Source: SFLA01 sp045533895 (GTDB lineage: Bacteria; Bacillota; Clostridia; Oscillospirales; CAG-382). Taken from it: a stretch of 29,076 nucleotides of DNA. The DNA lies in contig JAZSIT010000154.1 of the NCBI GenBank assembly GCA_045533895.1, positions 1 to 29,076 on the forward strand, read 5' to 3'. The position numbers and the translations under genes are program-made. Positions 1 through 7,487 of the stretch are shown piece after piece (position 1 is the first letter of the stretch; each line of letters begins with the position of its first letter). The notes beneath the pieces were generated by a model. That model was not told the DNA's origin. It saw only the letters and a program-made list of their open reading frames with translations, and ran no database searches.

Positions 1-93
1 CCCTCTTGTTTATTGTAAATATTATACAACATTGAAAGATGTAAATCAACATATTTTTCTGTGGGTAAAACCAATATAAGCCGTGATACCGTC

Positions 94-122
94 TTGAAAA
101 AAGGATATGTCCGTGGTATAAT
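94..122 (+). promoter_or_regulatory. Sigma-A-type promoter of the ABC operon
   Basis: TTGAAA at 94-99 and a perfect TATAAT at 117-122 are separated by 17 bp, giving an expected start near 129. The ribosome site AAAGGAG (148-154) lies 6 nt before the ATG at 161. The -10 box is immersed in repeats of CCGTGRTA (81-88, 111-118 and inverted at 140-147), which look like operator half sites. Confidence 0.85.
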
Positions 123-160
123 TCAAATAAGACAAGTTTTACCACGGAAAGGAGATAAGT

Positions 161-1051
161 ATGGAGAATAAAAGCTGGAAAGCGTGGCTGTATCTGCTGC
201 CTGCAATACTCTTTTTGGGCGTGTTTATGGTATACCCGCTTATTGACGTATTTGTGTATTCCTTTGAGGAGGGGTATAACTATGCGTCCCAATCTTTTTT
301 CGGTATTGGACTTTATAACTATTCTTATGTCCTGCACGACCCATACTTCCTGCAGGCGGTGCAAAACACGCTTATATTAGTGCTTATTACCGTGCCTGTT
401 TCCACGGGGCTTGCACTGCTTATCTCTATGGGACTTGCATCCATTAAAAAACTGCGTAATATGTTCCAGACCATATACTTTCTGCCCTACGTTACCAACA
501 CGCTGGCTGTAGGTCTGGTCTTTATGATACTGTTCAAAAAGACAGCCTATACAGACGGTCTGGTAAATATGGTTATAAATCTCTTTGGAATGAATTCCAT
601 TGATTTTATCGAGGGTCCTTACTGGGCAAAGATGTTTGTTCTGTGCTTTTATACCGTTTGGGTGGTGCTTCCCTTCAAAATTCTGGTGCTTACCAGCGCG
701 CTGGCAAGCGTAAAGCAGGATTATTACAACGCGGCAATGGTGGACGGAACATCAAAAACGAGAATGTTCACCCGTGTTACTCTTCCCATGATATCCCCGA
801 TGTTGTTTTATCTTGTAATAACCGGATTTATAGGCGCCTTCAAAGCCTACAGCGACGCGGTGGCATTGTTCGGCACCAACCTCAACTCGGCGGAAATGAA
901 CACTATTGTCGGCTACGTATACGATATGCTTTACGGTGACAGCGGCGGATACCCCTCCTTCGCTTCTGCGGCAGCGATAATACTGTTTGTTATAGTGCTT
1001 ACCATTACCTGCATAAACCTGCTGGTAAGTAAAAAGCACGTACACTATTAA
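161..1051 (+). CDS. ABC sugar transporter permease, MalF/UgpA type
   Basis: A 296-residue integral membrane permease of the carbohydrate uptake (CUT1) ABC family. Hydrophobic segments near residues 10-32, 70-92, 105-125, 155-180, 215-235 and 268-290 fit six helices. The cytoplasmic EAA loop that docks onto the ATPase is visible at about 188-213, with the core AAMVDGTSKTRMF followed by TLP. It is the first gene of an operon, ahead of a MalG-type partner and a solute-binding lipoprotein. No ATPase is encoded here, so a shared MsmX/UgpC-type ATPase elsewhere probably powers it (inference from how CUT1 systems work in Firmicutes). The substrate cannot be read from the sequence, and no glycosidase or sugar kinase lies beside it. 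Confidence 0.93.
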   Translation: MENKSWKAWLYLLPAILFLGVFMVYPLIDVFVYSFEEGYNYASQSFFGIGLYNYSYVLHDPYFLQAVQNTLILVLITVPVSTGLALLISMGLASIKKLRNMFQTIYFLPYVTNTLAVGLVFMILFKKTAYTDGLVNMVINLFGMNSIDFIEGPYWAKMFVLCFYTVWVVLPFKILVLTSALASVKQDYYNAAMVDGTSKTRMFTRVTLPMISPMLFYLVITGFIGAFKAYSDAVALFGTNLNSAEMNTIVGYVYDMLYGDSGGYPSFASAAAIILFVIVLTITCINLLVSKKHVHY

Positions 1052-1068
1052 AGGAGGTAAAGGCTGAA

Positions 1069-1944
1069 ATGACAAAGCAACAAGATTACTCCCTAATAGA
1101 AAAACGTGCAAATATTAAAAAAACTATAGCAAAGGTAATTATTTACGCATTTCTGGCGATATGGGCGCTGATAGTGCTGTTCCCCTTTTACTGGATGGTG
1201 CTCACCTCGGTTAAAAGCTATGCTTCCTACAGCACCGAGTATATACCCAAATTTATTACCCTCTCTCCCACCATACAAAACTATATTGATGCTTTCACCA
1301 TGGTTTCGCTGGGTAAATATTTTGTTAATACTCTCATATTCACCCTCATTACCACTGCTCTTATGCTGTTTATAACCATTCCGTCGGCATTTGCATTTGC
1401 GCGGCTTAACTTCAAGGGAAAAAATATGCTGTTCACGCTGTTTTTATCCCTTATGATGATACCCACCGAACTGGTGGTAATTACCAACTACACCACAATA
1501 ACCAACCTTGATATGCGCAACACCTTTGCGGGACTTATACTCCCTTCGGTGGCATCGGTATTCTATATCTATCTGCTAAAAGAAAACTTTGCACAGATAC
1601 CCGATGAATTATATTACGCTGCCAAGGTTGACGGCACTACAGACCTTAAATATCTGTTCAAGGTAATGATACCTATCTGCAAGCCCACCATTGTTACCAT
1701 AACCATACTCAAGGTTATTGAATGCTGGAACTCCTACGTTTGGCCGCGGCTTGTTACCGATAACGAGGCGTATTACCTTGTTTCCAACGGTATTCAGGCA
1801 ATACGTGAATCCGGATTCGGCAGAGAGAATATTCCCGCCATGATGGCAGCGGTAGTGGCAATATCCCTTCCCCTTATAGTTCTGTTCCTTGTGTTCCGCA
1901 ACAAAATAATGGAGGGCGTGGCAAGAGGAGGTACAAAAGGATGA
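1069..1944 (+). CDS. ABC sugar transporter permease, MalG/UgpE type
   Basis: A 291-residue inner-membrane permease that should form the heterodimeric channel with the preceding gene. It has a basic cytoplasmic N-terminus, a first helix at about 20-45 ending FPFYWMVLTS, typical of the MalG group, and an EAA loop at about 180-205 with AAKVDGTTDLKYLFKV. The ribosome site AAGGAGG (1051-1057) begins on the last base of the upstream stop codon, so the two permeases are tightly coupled. The stop overlaps the start of the solute-binding gene by 4 bp. Family assignment is firm; the transported sugar is unknown. Confidence 0.93.
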   Translation: MTKQQDYSLIEKRANIKKTIAKVIIYAFLAIWALIVLFPFYWMVLTSVKSYASYSTEYIPKFITLSPTIQNYIDAFTMVSLGKYFVNTLIFTLITTALMLFITIPSAFAFARLNFKGKNMLFTLFLSLMMIPTELVVITNYTTITNLDMRNTFAGLILPSVASVFYIYLLKENFAQIPDELYYAAKVDGTTDLKYLFKVMIPICKPTIVTITILKVIECWNSYVWPRLVTDNEAYYLVSNGIQAIRESGFGRENIPAMMAAVVAISLPLIVLFLVFRNKIMEGVARGGTKG

Positions 1945-3539
1945 AAAAACACTTCATACGCGCGCTTTCCCTTGCGCTTACAGTATTGTTTTGTCTGCCT
2001 TTAACAGTGGGATGCCACGGCTCAAAGGGACTGCCCGAGTTTGTTATGCCCGAGGAATTTGATACCGCGCGAAATTTCACCATATCCTTCTGGGCGAAAA
2101 ACGATACCAACAATACGCAGGTAAATATTTACAAAAAGGCTATTGCGGATTTTGAAAAAGTGTATCCCAACGTAAAGGTAGAGGTTAAATGGTATACCGA
2201 TTACGGCAGAATATATAACGATGTTATTACAAATATCGCAACCCAGACCACGCCTAACGTGTGTATTACCTATCCCGACCATATTGCTACTTATATGACG
2301 GGAACCAACACCGTAGTTCCCCTTGACGTACTTATAGATAACCAAAAATACGGTCTGGGCGGAAGTGACGTAAACTTTGACGGTCCTTCAAAGGACGAAA
2401 TAATACCGAAATTCTTATCCGAGGGCGTTATTAACGGAACCACCTATGCCCTGCCCTATATGCGTTCTACCGAAGCATGCTATATAAATAAGACATACGT
2501 TGAGGCTTTGGGATATGAAATACCCGAAAAGCTTACGTGGGAGTTTATATGGGAGGTTTCCGAAGCGGCGATGGAAAAGAACGCCGACGGAAATTACAAG
2601 GTAAACGGACAAAAGGTAATGATACCCTTTATCTATAAGTCTACCGATAATATGATGATACAGTACCTCAAGCAGGCAGGCGCGGGATATTCTACAGATG
2701 CCGGTGATGTGCTGATATTCAACGACACAACAGAAGAGTTTTTATATGAAATTGCGTCCCACGTTAAGACGGGAGCTTTCTCTACCTTCAAAATATCCAG
2801 TTATCCCGGTAACTTTCTTAATGCGGGACAATGTATATTCGCCATTGACTCTACCGCAGGTGCAACGTGGATAGGTTCAAACTCACCCAACGCAGAGATA
2901 GACGACGCAAACAAGGTACAGTTTGAGACGGTGGTAATGCCCATTCCCCAGATCGATACAGAAAACCCGCAGATGATATCACAAGGTCCCTCGCTGTGTA
3001 TGTTTAATAAAGCGGACCCGCAGGAGGTGCTGGCATCTTGGCTATTTGCCCAGTTTTTGCTTACCAACGAGGTACAGATATCCTATTCACAAACAGAAGG
3101 CTACCTGCCCGTAACAAGCAAGGCGCAGAACAGCACAGAGTACAAGGATTATCTTTCCCGCAGAGGAGAAGATGACGATATGTACTATTACGTAAAGATT
3201 GACGCGGCAAAACTGCTTATGGATAATATCGACAACACCTTTATTACTCCGGTTTTCAACGGAAGCGCTTCTTTGCGTAACGCGGCAGGACAGCTTATTG
3301 AAAACACCGCAAAGTCGGTACGCCGGAGTGAAGAGGTAGACGAAGCGTATATTGCCAACCTATATCAGGACGTTACGTCGCTTTACAGACTGGACCGTAA
3401 CTTTGTAACCTCTGCAGGAAAACAAGAATACGACAGTATGCCTGTTATGGCAGTTGTACTCATTTGCTCCATTTCAGCATTATGGATAGGTATTGGAATA
3501 TTCTATGTCACCGACATTGTGAAAAAGCGCAAAAAATAG
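1941..3539 (+). CDS. Extracellular solute-binding lipoprotein with C-terminal membrane segment
   Basis: A 532-residue substrate-binding protein of the family-1 (MalE-like) type. The N-terminus is a lipoprotein signal, MKKHFIRALSL, a hydrophobic run and TVGC with the lipid-accepting Cys at residue 25. The mature part begins with FTISFWAKND, typical of CUT1 binding proteins, and carries YALPYMRSTEACYINK in the first lobe. Unusually, residues about 500-525 form a second hydrophobic helix ending KKRKK, so the protein may be tethered at both ends. It is the last gene of the operon, overlapping the second permease by 4 bp (ATGA), whereas binding proteins usually come first. The ribosome site AGGAGG lies at 1926-1931. 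No terminator is obvious before the promoter of the next gene. Confidence 0.9.
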   Translation: MKKHFIRALSLALTVLFCLPLTVGCHGSKGLPEFVMPEEFDTARNFTISFWAKNDTNNTQVNIYKKAIADFEKVYPNVKVEVKWYTDYGRIYNDVITNIATQTTPNVCITYPDHIATYMTGTNTVVPLDVLIDNQKYGLGGSDVNFDGPSKDEIIPKFLSEGVINGTTYALPYMRSTEACYINKTYVEALGYEIPEKLTWEFIWEVSEAAMEKNADGNYKVNGQKVMIPFIYKSTDNMMIQYLKQAGAGYSTDAGDVLIFNDTTEEFLYEIASHVKTGAFSTFKISSYPGNFLNAGQCIFAIDSTAGATWIGSNSPNAEIDDANKVQFETVVMPIPQIDTENPQMISQGPSLCMFNKADPQEVLASWLFAQFLLTNEVQISYSQTEGYLPVTSKAQNSTEYKDYLSRRGEDDDMYYYVKIDAAKLLMDNIDNTFITPVFNGSASLRNAAGQLIENTAKSVRRSEEVDEAYIANLYQDVTSLYRLDRNFVTSAGKQEYDSMPVMAVVLICSISALWIGIGIFYVTDIVKKRKK

Positions 3540-3548
3540 AGTCGGGTA

Positions 3549-3577
3549 TTGACTTATTCCCTAAATCTGTGTATAAT
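3549..3577 (+). promoter_or_regulatory. Promoter of the OB-fold-like lipoprotein gene
   Basis: TTGACT (3549-3554) and TATAAT (3572-3577) are spaced by exactly 17 bp, just after the ABC operon. The gene is therefore transcribed on its own as well as by any read-through. Confidence 0.85.
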
Positions 3578-3627
3578 TGATTACGGTTTTAATAACCAAA
3601 TATTAACAAGAAAAGGCGTGTAAGAAA

Positions 3628-4317
3628 ATGAAAAAGATTATCGTTTTGGCGTTGGCACTCGTTATGGTATTTGCTTTCGCAAGCTGTACTGCCGACGATC
3701 CTTCCGTTAAGAGCGAAGGCGTTATGACTTATGCAGAATATGCTGCTGCAGCACTTGAATCCGAAGTTGTTATCGAAGCCTACGTTCAGGGCAAGCAGTC
3801 CTGGTGGGAAAACAAGGGTACCTTCTATCTTCAGGATAAAGACGGCGGCTACTTCGTATACGAAATGGCTTGCACAGAAGAAGAGTACAACAAGATGACT
3901 GTTGGTACCAAGCTTAAGGTTACCGGCCACAAGGCTGAATGGTCCGGCGAAGTTGAGATTATCGACGCTACTTTCGAAATTCTCGACGGCAACTATGTTG
4001 CAGAGCCTACTGATGTTACCGCACTTCTCGGCAAGGATGAACTTATCGAAAAGCAGAACATGCTGGTTTCCTTCAAGGGTCTTACCATTGAATCCGTTTC
4101 CTATAAGAACGACGAGCCCGGCGATGACATTTACGTTACCGTTTCCAAGGACGGCAAGAACTATGATTTCTGCGTAGAGATTTACCTCACCGGCGCCGAT
4201 ACCGACGTTTATAAGGCATTTGCTGATCTTAAGCAGGGCGACGTTGTTGATATCGAAGGCTTCCTTTACTGGTACAACGGTGTTAACACCCACATCACCT
4301 CTGTAGCTAAGAACTAA
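3628..4317 (+). CDS. Lipoprotein with two OB-fold-like repeats
   Basis: A 229-residue secreted lipoprotein. The signal peptide ends FASC with the lipidated Cys near residue 20. The mature protein appears to hold two beta-rich modules: residues about 35-125, with GTFYLQDKDGGYFVYE, VGTKLKVTGHKAEWSGEVEI and IDATFEILDG, and about 140-229, with DIYVTVSKDGKNYDFCVEIY, LKQGDVVDIEGF and a YNGVN turn. This layout resembles YhcR-type OB folds (family-level inference). Codon use is strongly biased to a few codons (AAG, GAA, GGC, GTT, TCC), unlike the ATA-rich ABC genes, which suggests high expression. The ribosome site is weak (AAAAGG, 3611-3616). It is followed by a strong terminator. Ligand and role are unknown. 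Confidence 0.8.
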   Translation: MKKIIVLALALVMVFAFASCTADDPSVKSEGVMTYAEYAAAALESEVVIEAYVQGKQSWWENKGTFYLQDKDGGYFVYEMACTEEEYNKMTVGTKLKVTGHKAEWSGEVEIIDATFEILDGNYVAEPTDVTALLGKDELIEKQNMLVSFKGLTIESVSYKNDEPGDDIYVTVSKDGKNYDFCVEIYLTGADTDVYKAFADLKQGDVVDIEGFLYWYNGVNTHITSVAKN

Positions 4318-4334
4318 TTTACTTGAATAATCAC

Positions 4335-4379
4335 AAAAAATCACCTCGTTGCGAGACTTCTCATAAGGAAGTCTCGCAA
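4335..4379 (+). repeat. Left copy of an inverted hairpin repeat flanking thrS
   Basis: The block AAAAAATCACCTCG (4335-4348), a 7-nt spacer and ACTTCTCATAAGGA (4356-4369) recur in opposite orientation at 6611-6576. The two 14-nt blocks are identical in both copies while the spacer differs. In this copy the spacer bases belong to a perfect 12-bp hairpin (4349-4360 with 4368-4379) that also serves as a terminator. Confidence 0.75.
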
Positions 4380-4384
4380 TTTTA
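4349..4384 (+). terminator. Rho-independent terminator of the OB-fold lipoprotein gene
   Basis: A perfect 12-bp stem, TTGCGAGACTTC (4349-4360) with GAAGTCTCGCAA (4368-4379), a 7-nt loop and then TTTTATT. It lies 31 bp after the stop codon and just before the thrS promoter. Confidence 0.9.
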
Positions 4385-4391
4385 TTATTAC

Positions 4392-4420
4392 TTGACAAAA
4401 AACAATAATTGTGATATAAA
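4392..4420 (+). promoter_or_regulatory. Promoter of the thrS T-box transcript
   Basis: TTGACA (4392-4397), 17 bp, then TATAAA (4415-4420). The predicted start near 4427 leaves a leader of about 320 nt before thrS. Confidence 0.85.
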
Positions 4421-4426
4421 TATGGA

Positions 4427-4708
4427 AATTGAATAAGAAAAGCTATGAAGGAAAGAGTACCCTATGTGGAACAGCCAGAGAGAGAAACATTTGGTGGAAG
4501 TTTCTTATGGAAAGCGTAGGCGAAGACAGCTCCTGAGGTGCAGGACACAATGTAGAGTAAGTGTTGCCGTATTCCTGCGTAAAGGGATAGGATTTGTTTG
4601 AATCCGAAAAGTGAAAAATCAAGGTGGAACCGTGCATGACTTCGTGATTAGTATGCACCCTTGACAGTTTAGAGTATACCTCTGTCAACTGTTAAGGGTG
4701 CTTTTCTT
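4427..4708 (+). promoter_or_regulatory. T-box riboswitch leader (threonine) controlling thrS
   Basis: A tRNA-sensing transcription attenuator. Visible elements in order: Stem I 5' side with GAGTA (4455-4459), the AG-bulge AGAGAG (4477-4482), the distal loop TGGTGGAAG, the Stem I 3' side with GAA (4522-4524), the candidate specifier ACA for threonine (4526-4528), the conserved CTCCTGAG, the T-box AAGGTGGAACCGTG (4621-4634), and a terminator with a 15-bp stem (4655-4669 with 4687-4701, one G-U pair) followed by TTTTCTT. Uncharged tRNA should pair with the specifier and the TGGA bulge, stabilise the antiterminator and allow thrS transcription. The codon register is slightly unusual: counted directly after GAA it would read GAC. 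Confidence 0.93.
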
Positions 4709-4747
4709 ATTCAAAGAAAAAATAAAAAAGAATAAGGAGAAACAAAA

Positions 4748-6511
4748 ATGAAAGTTATTCACAAGGATGGTAGTATTGAAGTTTTGGAAGGCTCTGAAGA
4801 GCTTGAGGTATTGAGGCATACCGCCGCACACATCATGGCTCAGGCAATCGAACGACTGTACCCAGACGCGGCATTTGCGTATGGCCCTGCCACAGACAAA
4901 GGATTTTATTATGATGTGGATTTTGGAGATGAAAAAATTACCGAGGAAGATTTACTTGTTATTGAAGCCGAAATGGAGAAGATTACAAAAGAAAACCTAC
5001 CAATCAAGCCTTTCACCCTTTCAAGAGATGAAGCCGTAAAGCTTATGAAAGAAAGAAACGAGCCATACAAGGTTGAGCATATTTCAGACCTCCCCGAAGA
5101 TGAAGTGATTGGGTTTTATCGACAAGGAGATTACATCGATATGTGTCGCGGTCCTCATCTTACCTATACAAAGGCGCTCAAAGCATTCAAATTGACGAGC
5201 GTTTCGGGCGCGTATTGGAAAAATGATGCCAACAATAAAATGCTCACAAGAATTCACGGAACAGCCTTCGCAACACAAGATGAACTTGATACCTATTTAA
5301 AAATGCTTGAGGAAGCTACCAAGCGCGACCATAGAAAGATAGGCAAAGAAATGGAACTGTTTACGTTCTGCGATGAGAGCGTAGGATTTCCGTTCTTTTT
5401 GCCGAAGGGAATGATTTTGCGTAACACTCTCATTGAGTATTGGAGAGATATTCATACCGCAAATAACTACTACGAGATTTCTACACCAATGATGATGAGC
5501 AGAAGCCTGTGGGAAACAAGCGGACATTGGGATCATTATAAGGATAAAATGTATGCTACCAAAAACGACGAAGAAGATTATTGTGTAAAGCCTATGAACT
5601 GCCCCGGTGGAGTTCTCGTTTACAAAAATAAACGTTACAGTTACCGTGATCTTCCGATGCGAGTTGGCGAATTAGGACTCGTTCATCGTCACGAACTAAA
5701 AGGAACATTACACGGTTTGTTCCGTGTTCGTTGCTTAACACAGGATGATGCGCACATATTCATGAGAAAGGATCAAATATCCGAGGAAATCGCAGGTGTT
5801 GTTCGTCTTATCAATGAAGTATATTCAAAATTCGGTTTTTCCTACACCTTGGAGCTTTCAACCCGTCCCGAAAACAGCATGGGAAGTGATGAAGATTGGG
5901 AAGCAGCAACAAACGGACTTAAGGAGGCACTTGATAATCTTGATTTGCCGTATGAAATCAATGAAGGTGATGGAGCGTTTTATGGCCCTAAAATTGATTT
6001 CCATCTTAAAGACAGCATCGGAAGAACTTGGCAGTGCGGAACGATTCAGCTTGACTTCCAACTTCCTCAGAATTTCGATTTGACTTATACCGATGAGAAC
6101 AATCAAAAGCAACGTCCGATTATGCTTCATCGCGTATGCTTTGGTTCTATTGAACGCTTCATTGGTATTCTTACTGAGCATTATGCAGGAAAATTTCCCG
6201 TATGGCTTGCTCCGATTCAAGCAAAAGTACTCCTTATTTCGGGGAAATGCTTTGAATACGGAAATAAAATACATAACGCATTGAGAAGCGCGGGAATTAG
6301 ATGTGAGCTTGATGACCGCAATGAGAAGATCGGGTATATGATTCGCGAGGCGCAAGTCGTTGACCGTGTACCGTATATGCTCATTATCGGTCAGCAAGAA
6401 GCGGAAAACGACACCGTATCTATTCGCAACCGTGACACCTCTAAGACAGAAACGATGACGCTTGAAGCTTTTATTGATAAAATTATCAATGAAATACATA
6501 ATCGCACATAA
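4748..6511 (+). CDS. thrS: Threonine--tRNA ligase lacking the TGS domain
   Basis: A 587-residue class II threonyl-tRNA synthetase that charges tRNA-Thr in the cytoplasm. The editing domain shows HTAAH (H24, H28) and DMCRGPH (C133, H137). The catalytic core shows the zinc ligands C285 (KPMNCP), H336 (QDDAH) and H461 (MLHRVCFG), motif 2 around FRVRCLTQDDAHIF, STRPENSMGS, and motif 3 GSIERFIGIL (466-475). The anticodon-binding domain fills about 488-587. Standard bacterial ThrRS is near 640 residues with editing histidines at about 73/77; here they are at 24/28, so the N-terminal TGS domain is absent. The ATG has AAGGAGA (4734-4740) 7 nt upstream and the reading frame begins cleanly after the T-box. 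Codon choice looks more AT-rich than in neighbouring genes. Confidence 0.97.
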   Translation: MKVIHKDGSIEVLEGSEELEVLRHTAAHIMAQAIERLYPDAAFAYGPATDKGFYYDVDFGDEKITEEDLLVIEAEMEKITKENLPIKPFTLSRDEAVKLMKERNEPYKVEHISDLPEDEVIGFYRQGDYIDMCRGPHLTYTKALKAFKLTSVSGAYWKNDANNKMLTRIHGTAFATQDELDTYLKMLEEATKRDHRKIGKEMELFTFCDESVGFPFFLPKGMILRNTLIEYWRDIHTANNYYEISTPMMMSRSLWETSGHWDHYKDKMYATKNDEEDYCVKPMNCPGGVLVYKNKRYSYRDLPMRVGELGLVHRHELKGTLHGLFRVRCLTQDDAHIFMRKDQISEEIAGVVRLINEVYSKFGFSYTLELSTRPENSMGSDEDWEAATNGLKEALDNLDLPYEINEGDGAFYGPKIDFHLKDSIGRTWQCGTIQLDFQLPQNFDLTYTDENNQKQRPIMLHRVCFGSIERFIGILTEHYAGKFPVWLAPIQAKVLLISGKCFEYGNKIHNALRSAGIRCELDDRNEKIGYMIREAQVVDRVPYMLIIGQQEAENDTVSIRNRDTSKTETMTLEAFIDKIINEIHNRT

Positions 6512-6536
6512 AACAAATTGAAATTTGTCGAATAGA

Positions 6537-6571
6537 AAAACCCGACGGACTTTGTAAATCCGTCGGGTTTT
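6537..6571 (+). terminator. thrS: Rho-independent terminator of thrS
   Basis: CCCGACGGA (6541-6549) pairs with TCCGTCGGG (6559-6567). A-run and T-run flanks extend the stem, so it may stop transcription from both directions between the convergent genes. Confidence 0.9.
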
Positions 6572-6575
6572 AACA

Positions 6576-6611
6576 TCCTTATGAGAAGTAGCCTTTACGA
6601 GGTGATTTTTT
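6576..6611 (-). repeat. Right copy of the inverted hairpin repeat flanking thrS
   Basis: Read on the minus strand: AAAAAATCACCTCG (6611-6598), the 8-nt spacer TAAAGGCT, then ACTTCTCATAAGGA (6589-6576). Both 14-nt blocks match the copy at 4335-4369 exactly. Here the 3' arm of the hairpin is degraded (only ACTTC with GATGT remains, one mismatch) and the element abuts the thrS terminator. Confidence 0.75.
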
Positions 6612-6635
6612 ATTGCCTTTTTTCTTTTTCTTTTT

Positions 6636-7430
6636 TTATTTGTTTTTTCTGTTTTTTATATAGCACGGGATATACGGCAATGCGTGGATAAGCAGATAAA
6701 TAAAGTATACCAGCACTACCGAGAGTATATCCGGTGTGGCGGCGCCGATGGGCGCAAAGAAAAAGGAATTGAGCTTGAAGAACATATAATCAGACCCGAT
6801 GGGAGAAAAGTTGACAGCGTTTGCAAAGACCGAAACCACCAAGCAAGGCAATGCGGGAAGCAACAGATGATACCATTTGGTTGCGCGCTTATAGCTGTGG
6901 TAGCCCGATGCAAGCATAGACGCCGCGCAGAAAACTATTGCGCCGTGGTAAAAGAGGGTGTGGAAGCCCGAAAAGGACACTGCCGAATAGTTTGAAAGAA
7001 TGTTTGCGGGGTATACAAAGTTTATTGCACCGCCCAAAAGTCCCAGCGTGCACACATATCCGCAAGCGGCATACCGCACCGCACCCTTGCCCCATACGGC
7101 AAAAGGAAGCGCATACATAAAAATACTGCAGGGATAAAGGGGAAGCACTCCGCCCCATTCAAAATTTACAGCCGAGCCGGACACTGTTTCCCAAATAATT
7201 TTGGTTGCTTCCAGTATTACCACCGATGCCCATATTACGCCGTAAACTATGCGCAGAGTTTTTTCGCCCTTCTTTGAAAAGAAAATGCAAGCGGCGATAA
7301 CTGCGCCGAGAAAAAGGGCGGAAACAACAAAATGGAGAGGGGTAAACAACGTTCCGGGGATTTGAGAAGCCTCGGGAAGGAAATCCTTATGAGTAAAAAA
7401 GTTTTTAATAAGCCACGTCAATGTTTCCAT
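6636..7430 (-). CDS. YwaF/TIGR02206-like integral membrane protein
   Basis: A 264-residue multi-pass membrane protein with about seven hydrophobic helices. WGGVLPLYPCSIFMY, GGAINFVYP, GFHTLFYHGAIV and SDYMFFK match the pattern of the YwaF/TIGR02206 family (TMEM164-like), whose biochemical role is not established. The frame is open further upstream, but the likely start is the ATG at 7430 (METLTWL): GGAGG at 7446-7442 is only 2 nt from the ATG at 7439 and overlaps the TTG upstream, leaving 7430 best placed at 11 nt. The C-terminus is a basic KNRKNK tail. It lies downstream of a small membrane protein gene, with a weak hairpin between them. Confidence 0.75.
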   Translation of the reverse strand: METLTWLIKNFFTHKDFLPEASQIPGTLFTPLHFVVSALFLGAVIAACIFFSKKGEKTLRIVYGVIWASVVILEATKIIWETVSGSAVNFEWGGVLPLYPCSIFMYALPFAVWGKGAVRYAACGYVCTLGLLGGAINFVYPANILSNYSAVSFSGFHTLFYHGAIVFCAASMLASGYHSYKRATKWYHLLLPALPCLVVSVFANAVNFSPIGSDYMFFKLNSFFFAPIGAATPDILSVVLVYFIYLLIHALPYIPCYIKNRKNK

Positions 7431-7455
7431 AAAAAACATAACCTCCAAAAACTAA

Positions 7456-7478
7456 AAGGGGATGCAAAAACACCCCTT
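7456..7478 (-). terminator. Weak terminator or attenuator between two membrane-protein genes
   Basis: On the minus strand AAGGGG and CCCCTT close a short hairpin followed by TTTTAGTTTTT. It comes just after the small membrane protein gene and ends immediately before the ribosome site of the next gene, so it may only reduce read-through. Confidence 0.55.
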
Positions 7479-7487
7479 AAAGTATAT

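Noticed and set aside
3589..4398. 269-residue open frame on the minus strand across the OB-fold lipoprotein
   Set aside because: It crosses the promoter, lipoprotein and terminator. The plus-strand gene has signal peptide, promoter and codon bias; the antisense frame has none of these.
6512..6635. Possible tRNA or small RNA between thrS and the YwaF-like gene
   Set aside because: The folding is explained by the thrS terminator and the repeat; no cloverleaf or CCA-ending arm is present.
7383..7395. TCCTTATGAG inside the YwaF-like gene as a third copy of the thrS-flanking repeat
   Set aside because: Only 10 bases match, within codons for HKDF, and the AAAAAATCACCTCG partner block is missing.
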